A stretch of DNA of 64,000 nucleotides from Spirodela intermedia (Eukaryota > Streptophyta > Magnoliopsida > Alismatales > Araceae): positions 5,001 to 69,000 of the forward strand of contig LR746266.1 of assembly GCA_902729315.2 (NCBI GenBank), written 5' to 3'. The notes under the pieces are model-generated. The model saw only the letters and a list, made by a program, of their open reading frames with translations. It did not search any database and was not told the DNA's origin. The translations under genes were made by a program, and so were the position numbers. Shown piece by piece: positions 23,187 to 35,300 of the stretch (the first letter of the stretch is position 1; every line of letters begins with the position of its first letter).

Positions 23187-23290
23187 GCGTGTTGTGCATG
23201 TGCTGAAAGGCACCCCTGCCACCATGTCGAGAGGCATATGTGCCAAGAAGTACTTGGATGGGTGACCTCTCGAGAAGTTCGGCTGCCAAA
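23187..23290 (+). repeat. Contracted minisatellite plus 5S-like 3' part (B')
   Basis: One unit of the 86-bp minisatellite (GAAAGGCACCCCTGCCACCA) is followed at 23,246-23,285 by AGTACTTGGATGGGTGACCT and GAAGTTCGGC. This repeats the order copy A, minisatellite, A' in shortened form. Confidence 0.7.
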
Positions 23291-23398
23291 CTAGTTGTGA
23301 ATTGCCAACCTAGTACCTCTCTCAAGATCTCATTAGTACCATCAGCCAGCTTGAACCCATGAGAAGGTAAGGATCTATATCCATAGGATTGACCCTCT

Positions 23399-24260
23399 CT
23401 CCTCTCTCTCTCTCTCTCTCGATTCTCTATTTCTTTCTCCCTCCCTTTCTCTCTCTTCAAAAAAAAGAGGCAGCCTACTTCTTTTCCTAGAATCACTAGC
23501 ATATCATAGACAATTAGTAGAGGGTGAGGGAAAGGGCCCTCAAAAAAAAAAAAAAAAAACGGGCAACCTACTTCCCTTCCCCTAATCACTAGCCTAATAC
23601 TCCAAAGGGAATTACCCTTGTACACCAAATAATAGGCATTAGTGGAGGGCAAAAAAAGAGGCCCTCAAAAAGAAAAAAAAAAGAGAGAGAGAAAGAAGAG
23701 AGAGAGAATAAGGGAAAAGAAAAGAGTTAGAAAAAGAGACCAAGTCATTCCTCTAGGGGTGAAAGGTCCCTTACCTACTTAGAAGAAGTACGGCAACTGA
23801 TGGTACTAATAAGATCTTGGCTAGAGGGATTAGGCACGTGCAACACTAAGAAGGCAAGTTCATATTTGTGCTTATTATTATGCTCCAGCATAGTTCTATC
23901 ATCCTCACTACCCTAACCACTCTTTTCTCACCACTTTATATCATTTTATTTATTTCTTAGAATCACTTACTACAATAAACTCTTGTCTTGCAGGAACACC
24001 TCATGGCGCACAACATAGAGGTCTACACGTCCTACTACTGTTGAGCAGATCTTCTAACTTCATAAACTCAAAGACTAAACAAAAAGAGCATGTAAATGAT
24101 CTTGTTGATTTTGAACCATCCAAAGTCTTATAAAGGATTAGGATCATTAATACTGATCTTTTTTTATTTTGGACCATCCAAAGTCTTATACAAATCAATC
24201 TACAATAATGCATCATGCACATGATACTTTTAGAGATTAAGTTAGAAGATTTATCCTTAA
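23399..24260. repeat. Low-complexity and duplicated sequence
   Basis: A (CT)n run lies at 23,399-23,420. A diverged tandem duplication of roughly 90 bp starts at 23,470 and 23,561 (GCCTACTTC..., ATCACTAGC, GGCCCTCAAAAA). ACCATCCAAAGTCTTATA recurs at 24,115 and 24,173. No gene is seen. Confidence 0.6.
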
Positions 24261-24267
24261 TTGTGAT

Positions 24268-24660
24268 ATGTATGATAACTCAAGTTCTTGATATCATGGC
24301 ACTTTACATGTCGTTGGATCAGATGTGGTTGGTCATGTGATGTGCTGAGTGACGCCTGATTAACTCGTCACAAACCACTGTCAATTGGGAACTTAAGTTC
24401 CTAGTACCGTGGGGCTTCACTTGTAGTCAAATCATCTTTTTTGGTCATGTGCATGTTGAGTAATGTAGAATTCTCGAACTGCCAATGGAATACTTTTCAC
24501 TTTAGATATCATGACGCTTCTCCCACTGTGTGATCTGTCTTATCTAGTAACAGGGCCCATTGCACTCTAGACAGATGTCTTGAAACAAACAAGATTTAGC
24601 CCTACATTAAAACTTTTTCAACAATTAAGTTAAATATATATCAAATGTTCTCTGTGTAGA
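24268..24660 (+). repeat. Dispersed repeat R3, copy 1
   Basis: It contains diverged internal units of about 130 bp built on AAGTTCCTAGTACCGTGG, CTTCACTTGT and a CATGTGATGTGCTGAGTGA core. The same arrangement occurs at 28,827-29,235 in direct orientation. The element type is not recognised. Confidence 0.65.
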
Positions 24661-24787
24661 GATACTTTCTCTTGAATAAAATAATGTCTAGGACCTTCTT
24701 GGGAGAAGGTAATAGGTGACCTGCCCTCATGCGCACACATGTGTACAATGCTCCATGCTCCACAACCGATTGGCCCTCGAAATGTGG

Positions 24788-25045
24788 CAAGAAGTGATGC
24801 ACACTTGTGTGAAGTGAGTCCTTAGCTACTCGAGCCCAACAACCCTATAGGTTAACTACTGAGTGTTGGCTTGCTAGCAGGCAATGATATATTTTTTATT
24901 TTATCTTATATTTTAAAAATCAAAAATTACATTGTCCTTAACTTCAGACTTCCAAAATTAACAATTTATTATTATATTTATTCTACAAGTTAACACACAA
25001 AAGTAAAATAATAAAATAATTATAACATAAAAAATATAGCTTCAA
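24788..25045 (+). repeat. Dispersed repeat R2, copy 2
   Basis: This is the counterpart of 13,385-13,665: it shares ACTCGAGCCCA, AAAATTAACAA and TATTTATTCTACAAGTTAA in order. It lies directly after R3 copy 1. Confidence 0.7.
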
Positions 25046-25660
25046 TAGAAATACATTCCACTTAATAATATGGTAGGTGTCTTCTAGTCATTTCGTCTTC
25101 TTTTTTTTTCTTATTTTGTCGTTGCCTCACATTACTTTGTTGTAATGAATGTTTGAAGAGATAGATCAATTATTTGCCATCATGGAGGTGGGTGGGTATT
25201 TCCTAAAAGCTACATTAGCTTTACGCAAAGTGATAGCAGATCTATATTTGTCTAACAAGATTCAATAGATATTAACATTCATCGTATATTTAATTTTTTT
25301 TGTAGATCAAAAATAGTTAGAAATAGATATTTTATATTGTTATCCAATTATAAAAATTATTATCTCTGAAGTTCATTTAAATGATAAATAAAGATTATTG
25401 TTGAACATTCATATAAATATTACTTACTAGAATGAACTTGAAGAATCTGAATTTCCAAACTACATGTTTGATGAGTAAAAGTATAATGTGTCCATTTCCA
25501 AAGTCTACTTATCCAGATTAGGTCATGGCTCGTACCATGGTAGCACAAAAGGTAAGCTCAGGGTCCATATTATTTGGGGTATTCTTCCATATACTGAATG
25601 CTTACGACTAAAAACATTCCTTTCACAAGATTGTCGCATGTAATCAATACTGTCATTCAA
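25046..25660. other. AT-rich gene-free stretch
   Basis: Nothing recognisable was found. Confidence 0.4.
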
Positions 25661-25672
25661 ACACGAAAATGA

Positions 25673-25730
25673 TGACGTCATATGCTACCTGGTTTAGGCA
25701 AAAGGCGCGGGCCTGGGAATGATGACGTCA
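25673..25730. promoter_or_regulatory. Paired TGACGTCA palindromes
   Basis: Two perfect 8-bp palindromes TGACGTCA lie at 25,673 and 25,723, exactly 50 bp apart and both inside GATGACGTCAT. A CACGTG G-box sits downstream near 25,849. These are classic plant bZIP-binding cores, and the surrounding sequence looks like retroelement U3 or leader sequence. Promoter activity is inferred only. Confidence 0.4.
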
Positions 25731-26097
25731 TTCTACGTATCCCTGATACCAAGCATCCCGTTCTACGTACGGGAAGGGGTCGTCATTCACGTGTATGTGA
25801 AAAATGGTGATAGTTCCCCTCAAAATTGGTGGTCGTCATTTCACGTGGCACGCAAGTGGATAAGCTCGAAGATGGTGGGAGGGGGGGCCCACAATCTGTG
25901 CTCGGCAGCACCTCATCTTACCGCCCAACCCGGTCGACCGGTCACCTTTTTTCTCCTCCACTCCCCCACTTCATTGCCCTGTACCCTCTTGCCGTCGATC
26001 TTTCCATATCATTTCCAAAGTCAATATTGTAATGTATAATATTGACTTCATGCCATATCATGGCATTTTATCTCCATTAATAAGGGCCTAACAATGC

Positions 26098-26110
26098 TTA
26101 AGTTGGGGGC
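26098..26110 (+). other. Second PPT-like site with LTR-like start
   Basis: TTAAGTTGGGGGCTATGATTAA resembles the polypurine tract and LTR start of the Athila element at 21,962 (TTAAGTTGGGGGG then TGTGATAAG). It suggests the 3' end of a related but diverged element whose internal region is absent. Confidence 0.45.
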
Positions 26111-26611
26111 TATGATTAAATCTAATCTTATGTGCCTATAAATATTAAATCTTTATCATTATTACACAATCAGGAGTTTAATTTCATATTTTCTAATGAT
26201 GTAAAGAAAAAATCAATTTAACTGAATTTTTTTTATTCTTATACATGTATTTTTTGATATTTTATAGACTCTAATATATTTTTAAGGCAAAAGCTTAGAG
26301 AATAATTTTATTGAATGAGGATATTGTGTAATCATACTTTAAAAAATGAAGGTAATTTTCTGTAGATTTGTTACAATTTTTAGAAGCCAACTAAGGTCCA
26401 AATAAGAATGCAACAAAGGAGTATGGCACCAAGAAAGGAGCTACAAATTTCATCATAAAGGAAGGCCCAACTCAGGACCACGGTCAATCCCAAAGGAGGA
26501 GCTCCAATCAATGAGGCACCCAGCTCCAATCAATGTGCCACAAATGCCCACATTGAACCAAGTGCTGCCAATCAAGTGACACCCCTAGCCCAAAAAGAGT
26601 GTGATGTGACA

Positions 26612-26740
26612 TTAAGTGTTTGGGTGTGTGAAGTACCATGACAAGTGACCTCATGAGAAGGTCAGCCTAAGACAATTATCATGGCAATATAATAGGGTGT
26701 GTGAAGTACCGAGAAGATGACCTCTAGAAAGTTAGGCCCA
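26612..26740 (+). repeat. Degenerate 5S-like segments (C, C2)
   Basis: At 26,612-26,668, AAGTGTTTGGGTGTGTGAAG and AAGTGACCTCATGAGAAGG end with CAGCCTAAGACAATTATC, nearly the tail seen after segment A' at 22,855-22,872. A second partial copy lies at 26,695-26,740. The shared flank shows common descent with the 22.25-22.87 kb module. Confidence 0.6.
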
Positions 26741-26794
26741 AAGTACAAAGGCCCAAAAAAAAAAGAAAAAAGAAAAAAGAAAAAAGATAATAAT

Positions 26795-26795
<1 letters not shown>

Positions 26796-26830
<35 letters not shown>
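26796..26830. repeat. (GA)n microsatellite
   Basis: Uninterrupted GA dinucleotides follow an A-rich tract. Confidence 0.95.
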
Positions 26831-26833
<3 letters not shown>

Positions 26834-28826
26834 TAACTCATTTTTATGGTGACTATGATTCTCAAATGAATGTGTGCTCCAGAGTTTACACAAATGATAT
26901 GCGGTTAGGCATAAATGTCTTCACCTTATTTTAACATTTCAATGCTCATTAATCAGCCTTTAACCTCACTCATTTCATGTTCAAAATCAGAAAAATAATC
27001 ATTATTCGTGGAACAACAAGAACATGAATACTTAAATATTTGATTGTGAAAATTAATTAAAAATAAATTAGACATGATCTTAGCTTAATCTCAAACAAGT
27101 TTCAGAAGATTTAGAAGATGAATCAAGATCATTCATTAGGTTTTTACTCAATTTTATCATTCATATCGGAATATATACGAAATGAAAATAACTTATTTTA
27201 AAATGTAAATAAACGATTACAATATGTAAATAAATGTTGAAAGTGAGTAAATAAATATTACTCAATATTAGTCCACCTCTTAAGCAACTAAAGACACTAA
27301 TGTGGTGGCTTGGTTTTGTCTGATAATGTCACACCACATCGAAAGTCACAAAAAATATTATCTAAAAATCCTACATCACTCGTAAGAGAGATATGTTGAG
27401 AATAAGAGTCAACCACACCGTCACCATCATCTAGAGAGAAAATAGAAGAGTTGATCACTCGTTAGAGGCTTTGAGTACAATCGAGGGCGGAAGGAGTGAG
27501 CTCGCCAATCGTCGGAGGTATTGATCATATGAATGAAAGAAAAAAAATAGATGTTGTATTCACAACTATCGATGGGATTTTAAAAAAAAATAATATTTAT
27601 TTTACTAGAGAATAATTAAGAATTATCTTTATATCTATAACAATGATTGAATATTTTCTATCATTGTAAAGAAAATTCAGTAAATTTATAATTTATAATT
27701 GCTGGAAATAAGATAATTTAGAATCATTTAATTTTATAGGGGTTTTCCAAGTCAAACACAAGGAAGATAAGAAATTAGTTAATTATATTTATAATTTCCA
27801 ATTAATAGATTATTTTTTTAGAATTTAATTGTTAAAATTAATAAAAATAAATTTTAAATAAGAAATTAGAGATTATGATGTCAACTGACATCAGCCCATG
27901 AAGAGAAACTAAAATTTGATTTGAAAAGAGAAATTATTCGTAACACAATGTAGAATTAAATAGAAATTTTTATAAATTAAAAAGAAAGTAAAATTATACA
28001 AAAATTCAAGTTTTACAAAAGAATGGATGGAATGGTTGACTATTGAATTTTTATCCGAATTCTATCGATTTGTGCAGGTGCAGTGCACCGAATGAATTCC
28101 TACACAATCTCCAATCAATGAATGACAATCCCAACAACTGTCACTTGTTGGAACCGATTGACTGCGGTGGTTCGACTCCAAGCATGCTGTGGAGTTTGGA
28201 GAAGGATCCTTAGAAGAAATCCTTCGACGTTGGTATTGGACGAAGAATGGGACGAGTTTGTAGATGAAGTTTAGCTTCCGTAGTGGCTAAATCAAGAAGA
28301 AGTCGAGAAGAAATCCACCGTTTGTATCGGATTAGATGATTTGGGCAAATCAATCAAAGATGCCCCATTCTTCCTCCTAGCATTTTTCCATCTTCTTGTG
28401 CGTTAATTTCATCAATTTCATTGAATCATCTACCATACTTCTCAATGTATTTCTTACATCTATCGTTGATGTAGAAAACCTAAAAAAAGAAATTACTCTC
28501 GTATTTTAATTTTAGTATTATATTATTATTATTTATCATAATAAGCTCAAGAAAATTTAAGAAAATTTAGGAAAATTTCAGAAATAAATGCAATTAACAT
28601 AGAAGCATTTTGATAATAATATTAATCATTAGAAAAACCTATAAAAATATTTCATAGTTAATTTCATTATGTAATTTCTACAAATTAACAATATAACCAT
28701 ATAAATAAGTTTAATATTATTTTTATAAATTAAAAGAATTTATAAATATTTCTATAAAATTAAATAATAAATTATAAAAATATTAAGCATTTTATCATAT
28801 AATTAATGAGAATTATCAAACAATAA
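26831..28826. other. AT-rich gene-free stretch
   Basis: No gene was found. The part at 28,500-28,700 resembles the start of repeat R1 near 38,930 (TTATTATTTATCATAATAA, then AGAAAATTTAGGAAAATT-like runs), so it may be a third partial copy. Confidence 0.4.
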
Positions 28827-29235
28827 TACACGTGACAACTTAAGTTCTCAATATCAAGGCTCTTCACTTGTTGTTGAATCAAGTGTGCATAGTCACGTGG
28901 CGCATTGAGCGACACAAGATGAACCTTCCACGAACTGCAACCGACTAGGGAACTTAAGTCCCTAGTATTATGGCACTTCACTCAGCACTAAATCAACCAT
29001 CTCTAGTCCCGTGGCATGCTAAGTGATGCAGTATCCACGAATCATTTATTGAATGCTTTACGTTTTGGGTATCATGACACTTCACCCACAGTGGGATCCA
29101 CCTTTTCTAGTTACATGGCATGTTGAGTGCTGCCGGATCTCCCCGTCACGAACCGATGCCCTAAAGCACAGTAAAACCATTAGTCCCACATCAAATTTAT
29201 CAACAAAAATGTTACATTTATGTTATAACACTTCA
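28827..29235 (+). repeat. Dispersed repeat R3, copy 2
   Basis: It matches 24,268-24,660: AACTTAAGTYCCTAGTA, GGCACTTCACT, and a GTGGCATGYTRAGTGATG core, repeated about three times at roughly 130-bp steps. It ends near TTAGTCCCACATC, a phrase often found at plant LTR ends. Confidence 0.65.
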
Positions 29236-31750
29236 TATCAGCTACAAGAAGTCCCCAATCCATGTGCAAGCCATCGGCCGCAAGGATGGTTGCCTGCGAC
29301 CTATTTAAGTATAATATAATATGGAGATGGGAAATTAAATTTTCATTTATATCAAGAAACTTTTGATATTAGTGGGGTTTCTAAAATCCAAATTGGTATT
29401 TTTTTTTTGAACTGCAAACATAAGAAAGTATGAATATATTTATCAATTTGACAAGGCCTCCTTTTGTAGAGTTCATATGGCCATGCTTACTGACTTCACA
29501 TGTGTTTCCTTTGGCAATGTGGCAAGAAAGGTTCATGGAGAGCAAACATCATGATTTACCAGTCACTAATTAGAAAAATATTCTATATCCCATTTTCAAC
29601 AAGATCAAGGTGGAACATCAATGTGAGATGATCTTTCTAATTTGGTCTATTTCACATCCATCATAGTAATCTGCATGTCTAACATATTATGAGAATCAAT
29701 AGACTCGGGTCAATAGGCAGGAGGTCAAATATGACTGACCTAAGTTGCTCACAGAAAGGCTGGGTGAAAAATGTTTAACACTATTAATTGTTGAAAATTG
29801 AATTCTCCTTTGACTTCATAAGATGGAATGTGTGCGTGTTTACAAGTTGAAAAGGGCTTCGAGAATGACTTTTTTCCGTCACGCGAATGGCCACTTTGGA
29901 AGACTAGAGTGTGGGATATTAGACCCACTTAGAGCAATCTCAATCTTTTGTATAATAGGGACTACTTTCATTGCATACAACAAATTTCTTGGCCATAGTT
30001 CAGTCGAAGGGTTATAGTGCCCCATACTTGAAAAGAACTTCCTGGTGGACAAGATTAGAGGACCGAAAGAAATTCTTGGCCTGCTAATAGAACATTCAAC
30101 TACACTGAAAGTCAAGACACCATGCTGATCAAGGAATCAGACACTATCAAAGATTGATGGAAATGAAAGAAGGAAAAAAGAGGCTAATTTAGGAACTGGA
30201 CACCATGGGGCACATCAAATCAGGAGATTGTTATCAGCATGACAATTGAAGACCCCGCTGCAAAGAATATGACAATAACATCTTCTCACTTGTGGCTGCA
30301 CAGTTAGTCGTTTTAAAGAGATAAACACTTCTTCAGAGCTGTATGTAAAGGACGACACGATCACCTTTTCTTATGAATTTTTTAAATGGCATCCCTGACA
30401 GAGACTATTCAACACAATCATAAGTTGGTTTCTTACAGTATTAATGAAGGTGTTATGGAGAGGTTGAGAATGGCATTTGACAATCAGAAGGTCAAAAAAT
30501 CATGTACAACCGCAAAGCATGGCAGGTCATCCTCCATGCAATCCTTTGAGGCATTGTAATAAGTGAAGCAATTCCTTATTTAAGTGTGAATGCATGAAGA
30601 TATGGGATAAATAGCCCTATCACGTCAGGAACTACCATCATACATCGTAGTTGTGTAGACTACGACCAAAATATTTGTGTATACAGGTTGAGATCTAAAT
30701 GCATACTTATGAATCTTTTCATTTACCTTTGCCATGAATGGTTACACAGTATAACCAAATTTGAGAAAGAAATGCGAAACAAGTAAACAAATTCTAGAAC
30801 AGACCAATGAACAATATCAACAAAAGACTGAAGTTCAAAGGAAAAAGGAGATATTAACACACTGAGAGCTCCATTTGCCAGTGAGAATGCAAAACTTTAA
30901 GATGTGTCATTTGTAGGAGAAGAGGCTGGTACTTCTACAAAAATAACAATCTATGGACATACATCAGAGGAACACATGAATAATCCAGGATGAAACACAA
31001 AAAATGTACCATAAATTATTGTTCAGCATGAATAAATTATGCCCTTGATAATTCCTAGACTTAAAGTGTCCGAGGCCTTTAAGTTGGTATTAATCAAAAT
31101 ATTTATAAACCTAACTTCTAATTAATTTTGAGTATATGTGGTCAGTTAGGGTCGTATACATTAGGATCGAGCTTTAGACTAAGTCGAGAGGTGATTCCTA
31201 GTGATGAATGAAGGTGAGGTGTTTCCTCATAAGAGTTTCTAGATCTAGAAAAAATCTCAAGATCTGAGGGATAAAAATTTGAGGGAAATGTGACGTGATA
31301 GGTTCATGCAAAAAAAAAAAAAAATCCCTACACCTAACTTTTACTTTTATCTAGTACTAAAGTCGAGAGGTAATCATTCTACACTAAGATTAAACATTCA
31401 CCATAAAGTTTTTTTCGCCAACTCTGAGCTCTAATCATCTGCAGATGAGTGCACCTCTTTTCCTAACGACCCTAACCTGCTCCATGCACTCCTCTCTCAA
31501 TCAATCAAGACTTACTGAAGAAAACCTTATTCAATCTCGAAGAAAAAGGAGAGAGTAATACTTGAGGGTTTGTCCTGCGGCCAGCCCTCATTTCAGTCCT
31601 CGAAGAATCCCCAAATGAGGTGAGTGAAGTACAATAAATGTCTTGGCATTTTTCTCTTTTTACCATTCTCAAGTTCGGTGTCATCAACCTTTTCTAAGGC
31701 CTTTATAGACATTTTAGGCTTTGATTCTAACACTCAAAGTTTTGGGAAGT
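29236..31750. other. Gene-free sequence
   Basis: No protein motif is seen on either strand. The minus-strand frame at 29,879-30,115 and its plus-strand shadow have no recognisable domain. Confidence 0.4.
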
Positions 31751-31993
31751 TCTGCCTAATTGCTCCTGCCTGTGGGCCTTGGGTGTGGTTCCTGCCTGGT
31801 CGCTCAGAAGAGTAGACCTTGGGGGTGTGGTTCCTGCCTGGTCACTCCAATGAACAGACGTTGGGGTGTGATTACCGCCTGGTCGCTTCAGCCTGTGAAC
31901 ACTGGACTGTGGTTCCCGCCTAGTCGCTCCGATCTGCAAACCCTGGACTGTGGTTCCCACTTGGTCGCTCCGGTGAGCAGACCAAGGGGCGTG
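31751..31993. repeat. Minisatellite, about 41-bp unit, six copies
   Basis: Units of the form SCTGCCTGGTCGCTCC, then 12-15 variable bases, then CTGGACTGTGGTTC repeat six times, with 10-25% differences between units. Reading frames on both strands here are translated repeat. Confidence 0.8.
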
Positions 31994-32339
31994 AGCAGCC
32001 CATTACTCTTTTGGACTGTGCTTCAATTTTTGAGCTCTCCATGGCCTGGTTTTCAAATATTTCTACTCCATAAAATCCACCTAAGTTCTGCACAACTAGC
32101 AATTCAAAAAGAAACAAATGTTACTATAAATAATCCACCTGACTTCAACGTAATCAAGTGGGACTAATCTATAGAATCCAATCAGATCTCAACAAAAAAA
32201 TAGAACTTAAATAATTGTAAGCATTAATGATAATATGCATGTTTTTAACTAAATTTATGTAGTAATTTTTGGATAAATGATTCATATACTCATAAATGTA
32301 TGCATATTATCAGCCCTCAATACTTTTTAAAGCAAATGC

Positions 32340-35300
32340 ATTCTGTACTGTATCTACATCCGATGGCTGATCTCCTGAGAAAGACGGTTTGTATAGAAGC
32401 TCCATTCTGATTAGGACGAGGTGCACCTGGCACTGTCCATTCCATTACTATAAAAGGTAGAGTCAACGATTTAAGCTGCAAGACCATATATATTCCAATA
32501 AATCCTTTGGGAATGGTACAACACCCAAATTTCACAGTTTGTAAGCCTAAGACTTTTAGTAAGATAAAAGAAAAGGTGAAGCCCAACCGATAAACGAAAA
32601 TTGTATAATTTTCCACGTACTAGATTTATAAATAAAACAGGGTGAAGAGTCTAGCTAGCTGCTCGTCATCTTATAATATGTTATGCTTCCTTTTAAAAGG
32701 TAATCAACTAAGATAAAGAAGTAAAGAGTGAAAAATGTAGTCCACCTTCATCATATATATCAACATGATACTGAGAAATGCATATTACTATCTTTATTAA
32801 TACACCACTAAGCTGGGAATGGGAGTGTGATGACCATAACAAATTTCCTATAAAACATTACTGGCAACAGACAAAGAACCAGGTAAGGCAGGCCATAGCC
32901 TTTTACCATTATCGGATTTTTTGTCATCATCCACACCTCAACTGGAGCATCACGAAACAGAATAAGAGGATACCTGAAATTCAAAGAAGCCAAGCAGTAA
33001 AAGCCTGAAACAAACTTGACGCAATGGCAAGCATTGATTTCCTCTTCGAACATAATAAAATTGACGTTTCTGCCGAGGATTCTGGTTTCTTTTTTATAGT
33101 TGTTTCTGTGCAGTCTCCATACCATGGACACCAGTCGTAGGATCTCCATTCTCAACAAGAAAAGGAGGATAATTCTTATCAGATATAACTGTAAAAATGA
33201 TGACTCGTTGCATCTTGAGATGCTTTCACAAAAGAGGTAGAGGATCATCAACAATACAAAAATGCACACCATAAATATTTGATGACCACCCGGATGTATG
33301 ACAGGGATGAAAACCGCACATGGTAGCCGAAATGTGGTCTTGCATATGGAAGAAACAAGAAAAATGGCGCACAGCAGAAAATCACACACTTTAATGAAAA
33401 GGAAACGTTTTAGAGTTTCCAAACTACACGAACAAGTGACAAGGAACACAACCATGTGGCTAAGAATGTGATCACGGGCATGGGAGAAATAAGAAACATA
33501 CATAGCAAAGATTGAACAGTCACAGGAAGCACACGTTTGTTAGAGTTTTCAGGCCACACTAACCAGTTATTTTTTACAGGAAAATTGGCAGATGCTTAAA
33601 ACTCAGGACGCATAATAACCACACTATCTACGTGAAATGTAGTTCAATCTAGGCCCGAGCATAAAAAAATCCAAGGTTAGGAGCCGCCCTAACTGTAACC
33701 TGATAGGCTGTGGCTAATGTTTAAATGGCCTAGAAAAGTTAATCTGACAAGCTTTCCAAGAGAACACTCGGTCGTTCAGGATAAATTAGAAACAGTCATC
33801 TGCACCCTACACAAAACTGTGCAAAACATGGGAAAAAGAAATCACCTACCTGATGAAGAAGCCCTCAGAGCACTACCTGGGGCACGTTCTGGCTTTTGTA
33901 GGACACGGAAAGGGCGATTGAGGACAGTTCTAACAAGTCACGCCAAGTTTATTTGTAAACCCACCTCCTTTGTCATTGGACATAAATGAAGTCAAAGGTT
34001 ATTAGACTCATGACACAGGTACATGAAGGAATATCATTAAAATTCTTAAGAACAGTTACAAGCTGAGCATTGCTAGTATAAAGAAAATTACTGAAACAAT
34101 CAGATAGTCATTCCTCCCGCCAATAAGAAGGTTGCACATCTCTGTAAACTATCATTGGTTCCCTCCCAATCGAAGTGTGCTTGAAATGTTCTTGCTGGTT
34201 TTGACAGTTCTGACAGTTATGTCAGTTATTAAACAGATCAAAGAAGGATCACCCTAGCCCATGAAACCTAATTTCCAGTTCCAGATCCATAGTTTTGAAA
34301 TCCAGAGAGATGACAAAGATTCATTCATTGGGATAAAGGAACCTATTGTGAACTTGACATAAAGAATGACCAGTCAAAGAGATCATCTACAACTCGGGCT
34401 CTGTATCATGCAAAGTCTCTATAAGGGACAATAAACAAAAAAAGCACAAAAGTAGAGAAGGAGATAAAATCCTTGGCAAAAGAGAGATAAAAGGGAAACT
34501 AAACTGGGAAAAGAGATAGGTTCCTCAGTGCTAGAATAATAGAAGACGAAACAAAAAGATTTTAGAAAAATAAGTATGATCTCCACCCTAGCTTCTGTAA
34601 AGTTATCCTCATGAATTATTATGTCACGAGTATACTTTATCTTGATTATTGCAAGTGTTGCTTTCACTTCTGAAGTCCAAAGTATGGGGGTTCTATCTGC
34701 AATCATGCCATAGATCCAAAGAAATTTGAATAGACAATATTCATAAGATTTTCAATACTGAAATGTAACAACTAGCAAAAATATTAAGATATGGCGGCAA
34801 ATGTTTCGACTATGCTGGAAAGAGGCGAGGATCATAATAATCCAAAGACAAGTTTTGGCTAATAGAAACAAACCCCTACCAATGGGTCTCAAATACTTGA
34901 ATGTACGAAAATGACACCAGCCGAGTATTGGTGAGCCACCTTAATCCTCTGACTATGCTACTATGAGCAGAAGAGCTCGCAGCCACAGCATTGGAATAAA
35001 CATCGACGATATTGATATTCCCACTCTGGGTCCCCAAGGCAACAAATGGAACAACTGCTGCTCGACTATTGCCCCCACCTTAAAAGATGCATATCAAATC
35101 AGCTTAAAATACACACCACTATTTTTAATTCACAAAATGTCACATGTAAATTCAAAACCGAAAATGAATATTGACAGAACAAGGCTTACAAGACAAAGTA
35201 GCAGTTCAAGATGGAGAAAGGACAGCTAGAGTAGTCACTGTTGATGATAAGAGATGAAGTTGGCCAATCAGGCTGATCTGCAAGGAAAAACCATAAGCAT

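Noticed and set aside
28168-28185. GGTTCGACTCC, a perfect tRNA B-box
   Set aside because: The flanking bases do not form the T-stem or an acceptor stem, and no anticodon arm fits upstream.
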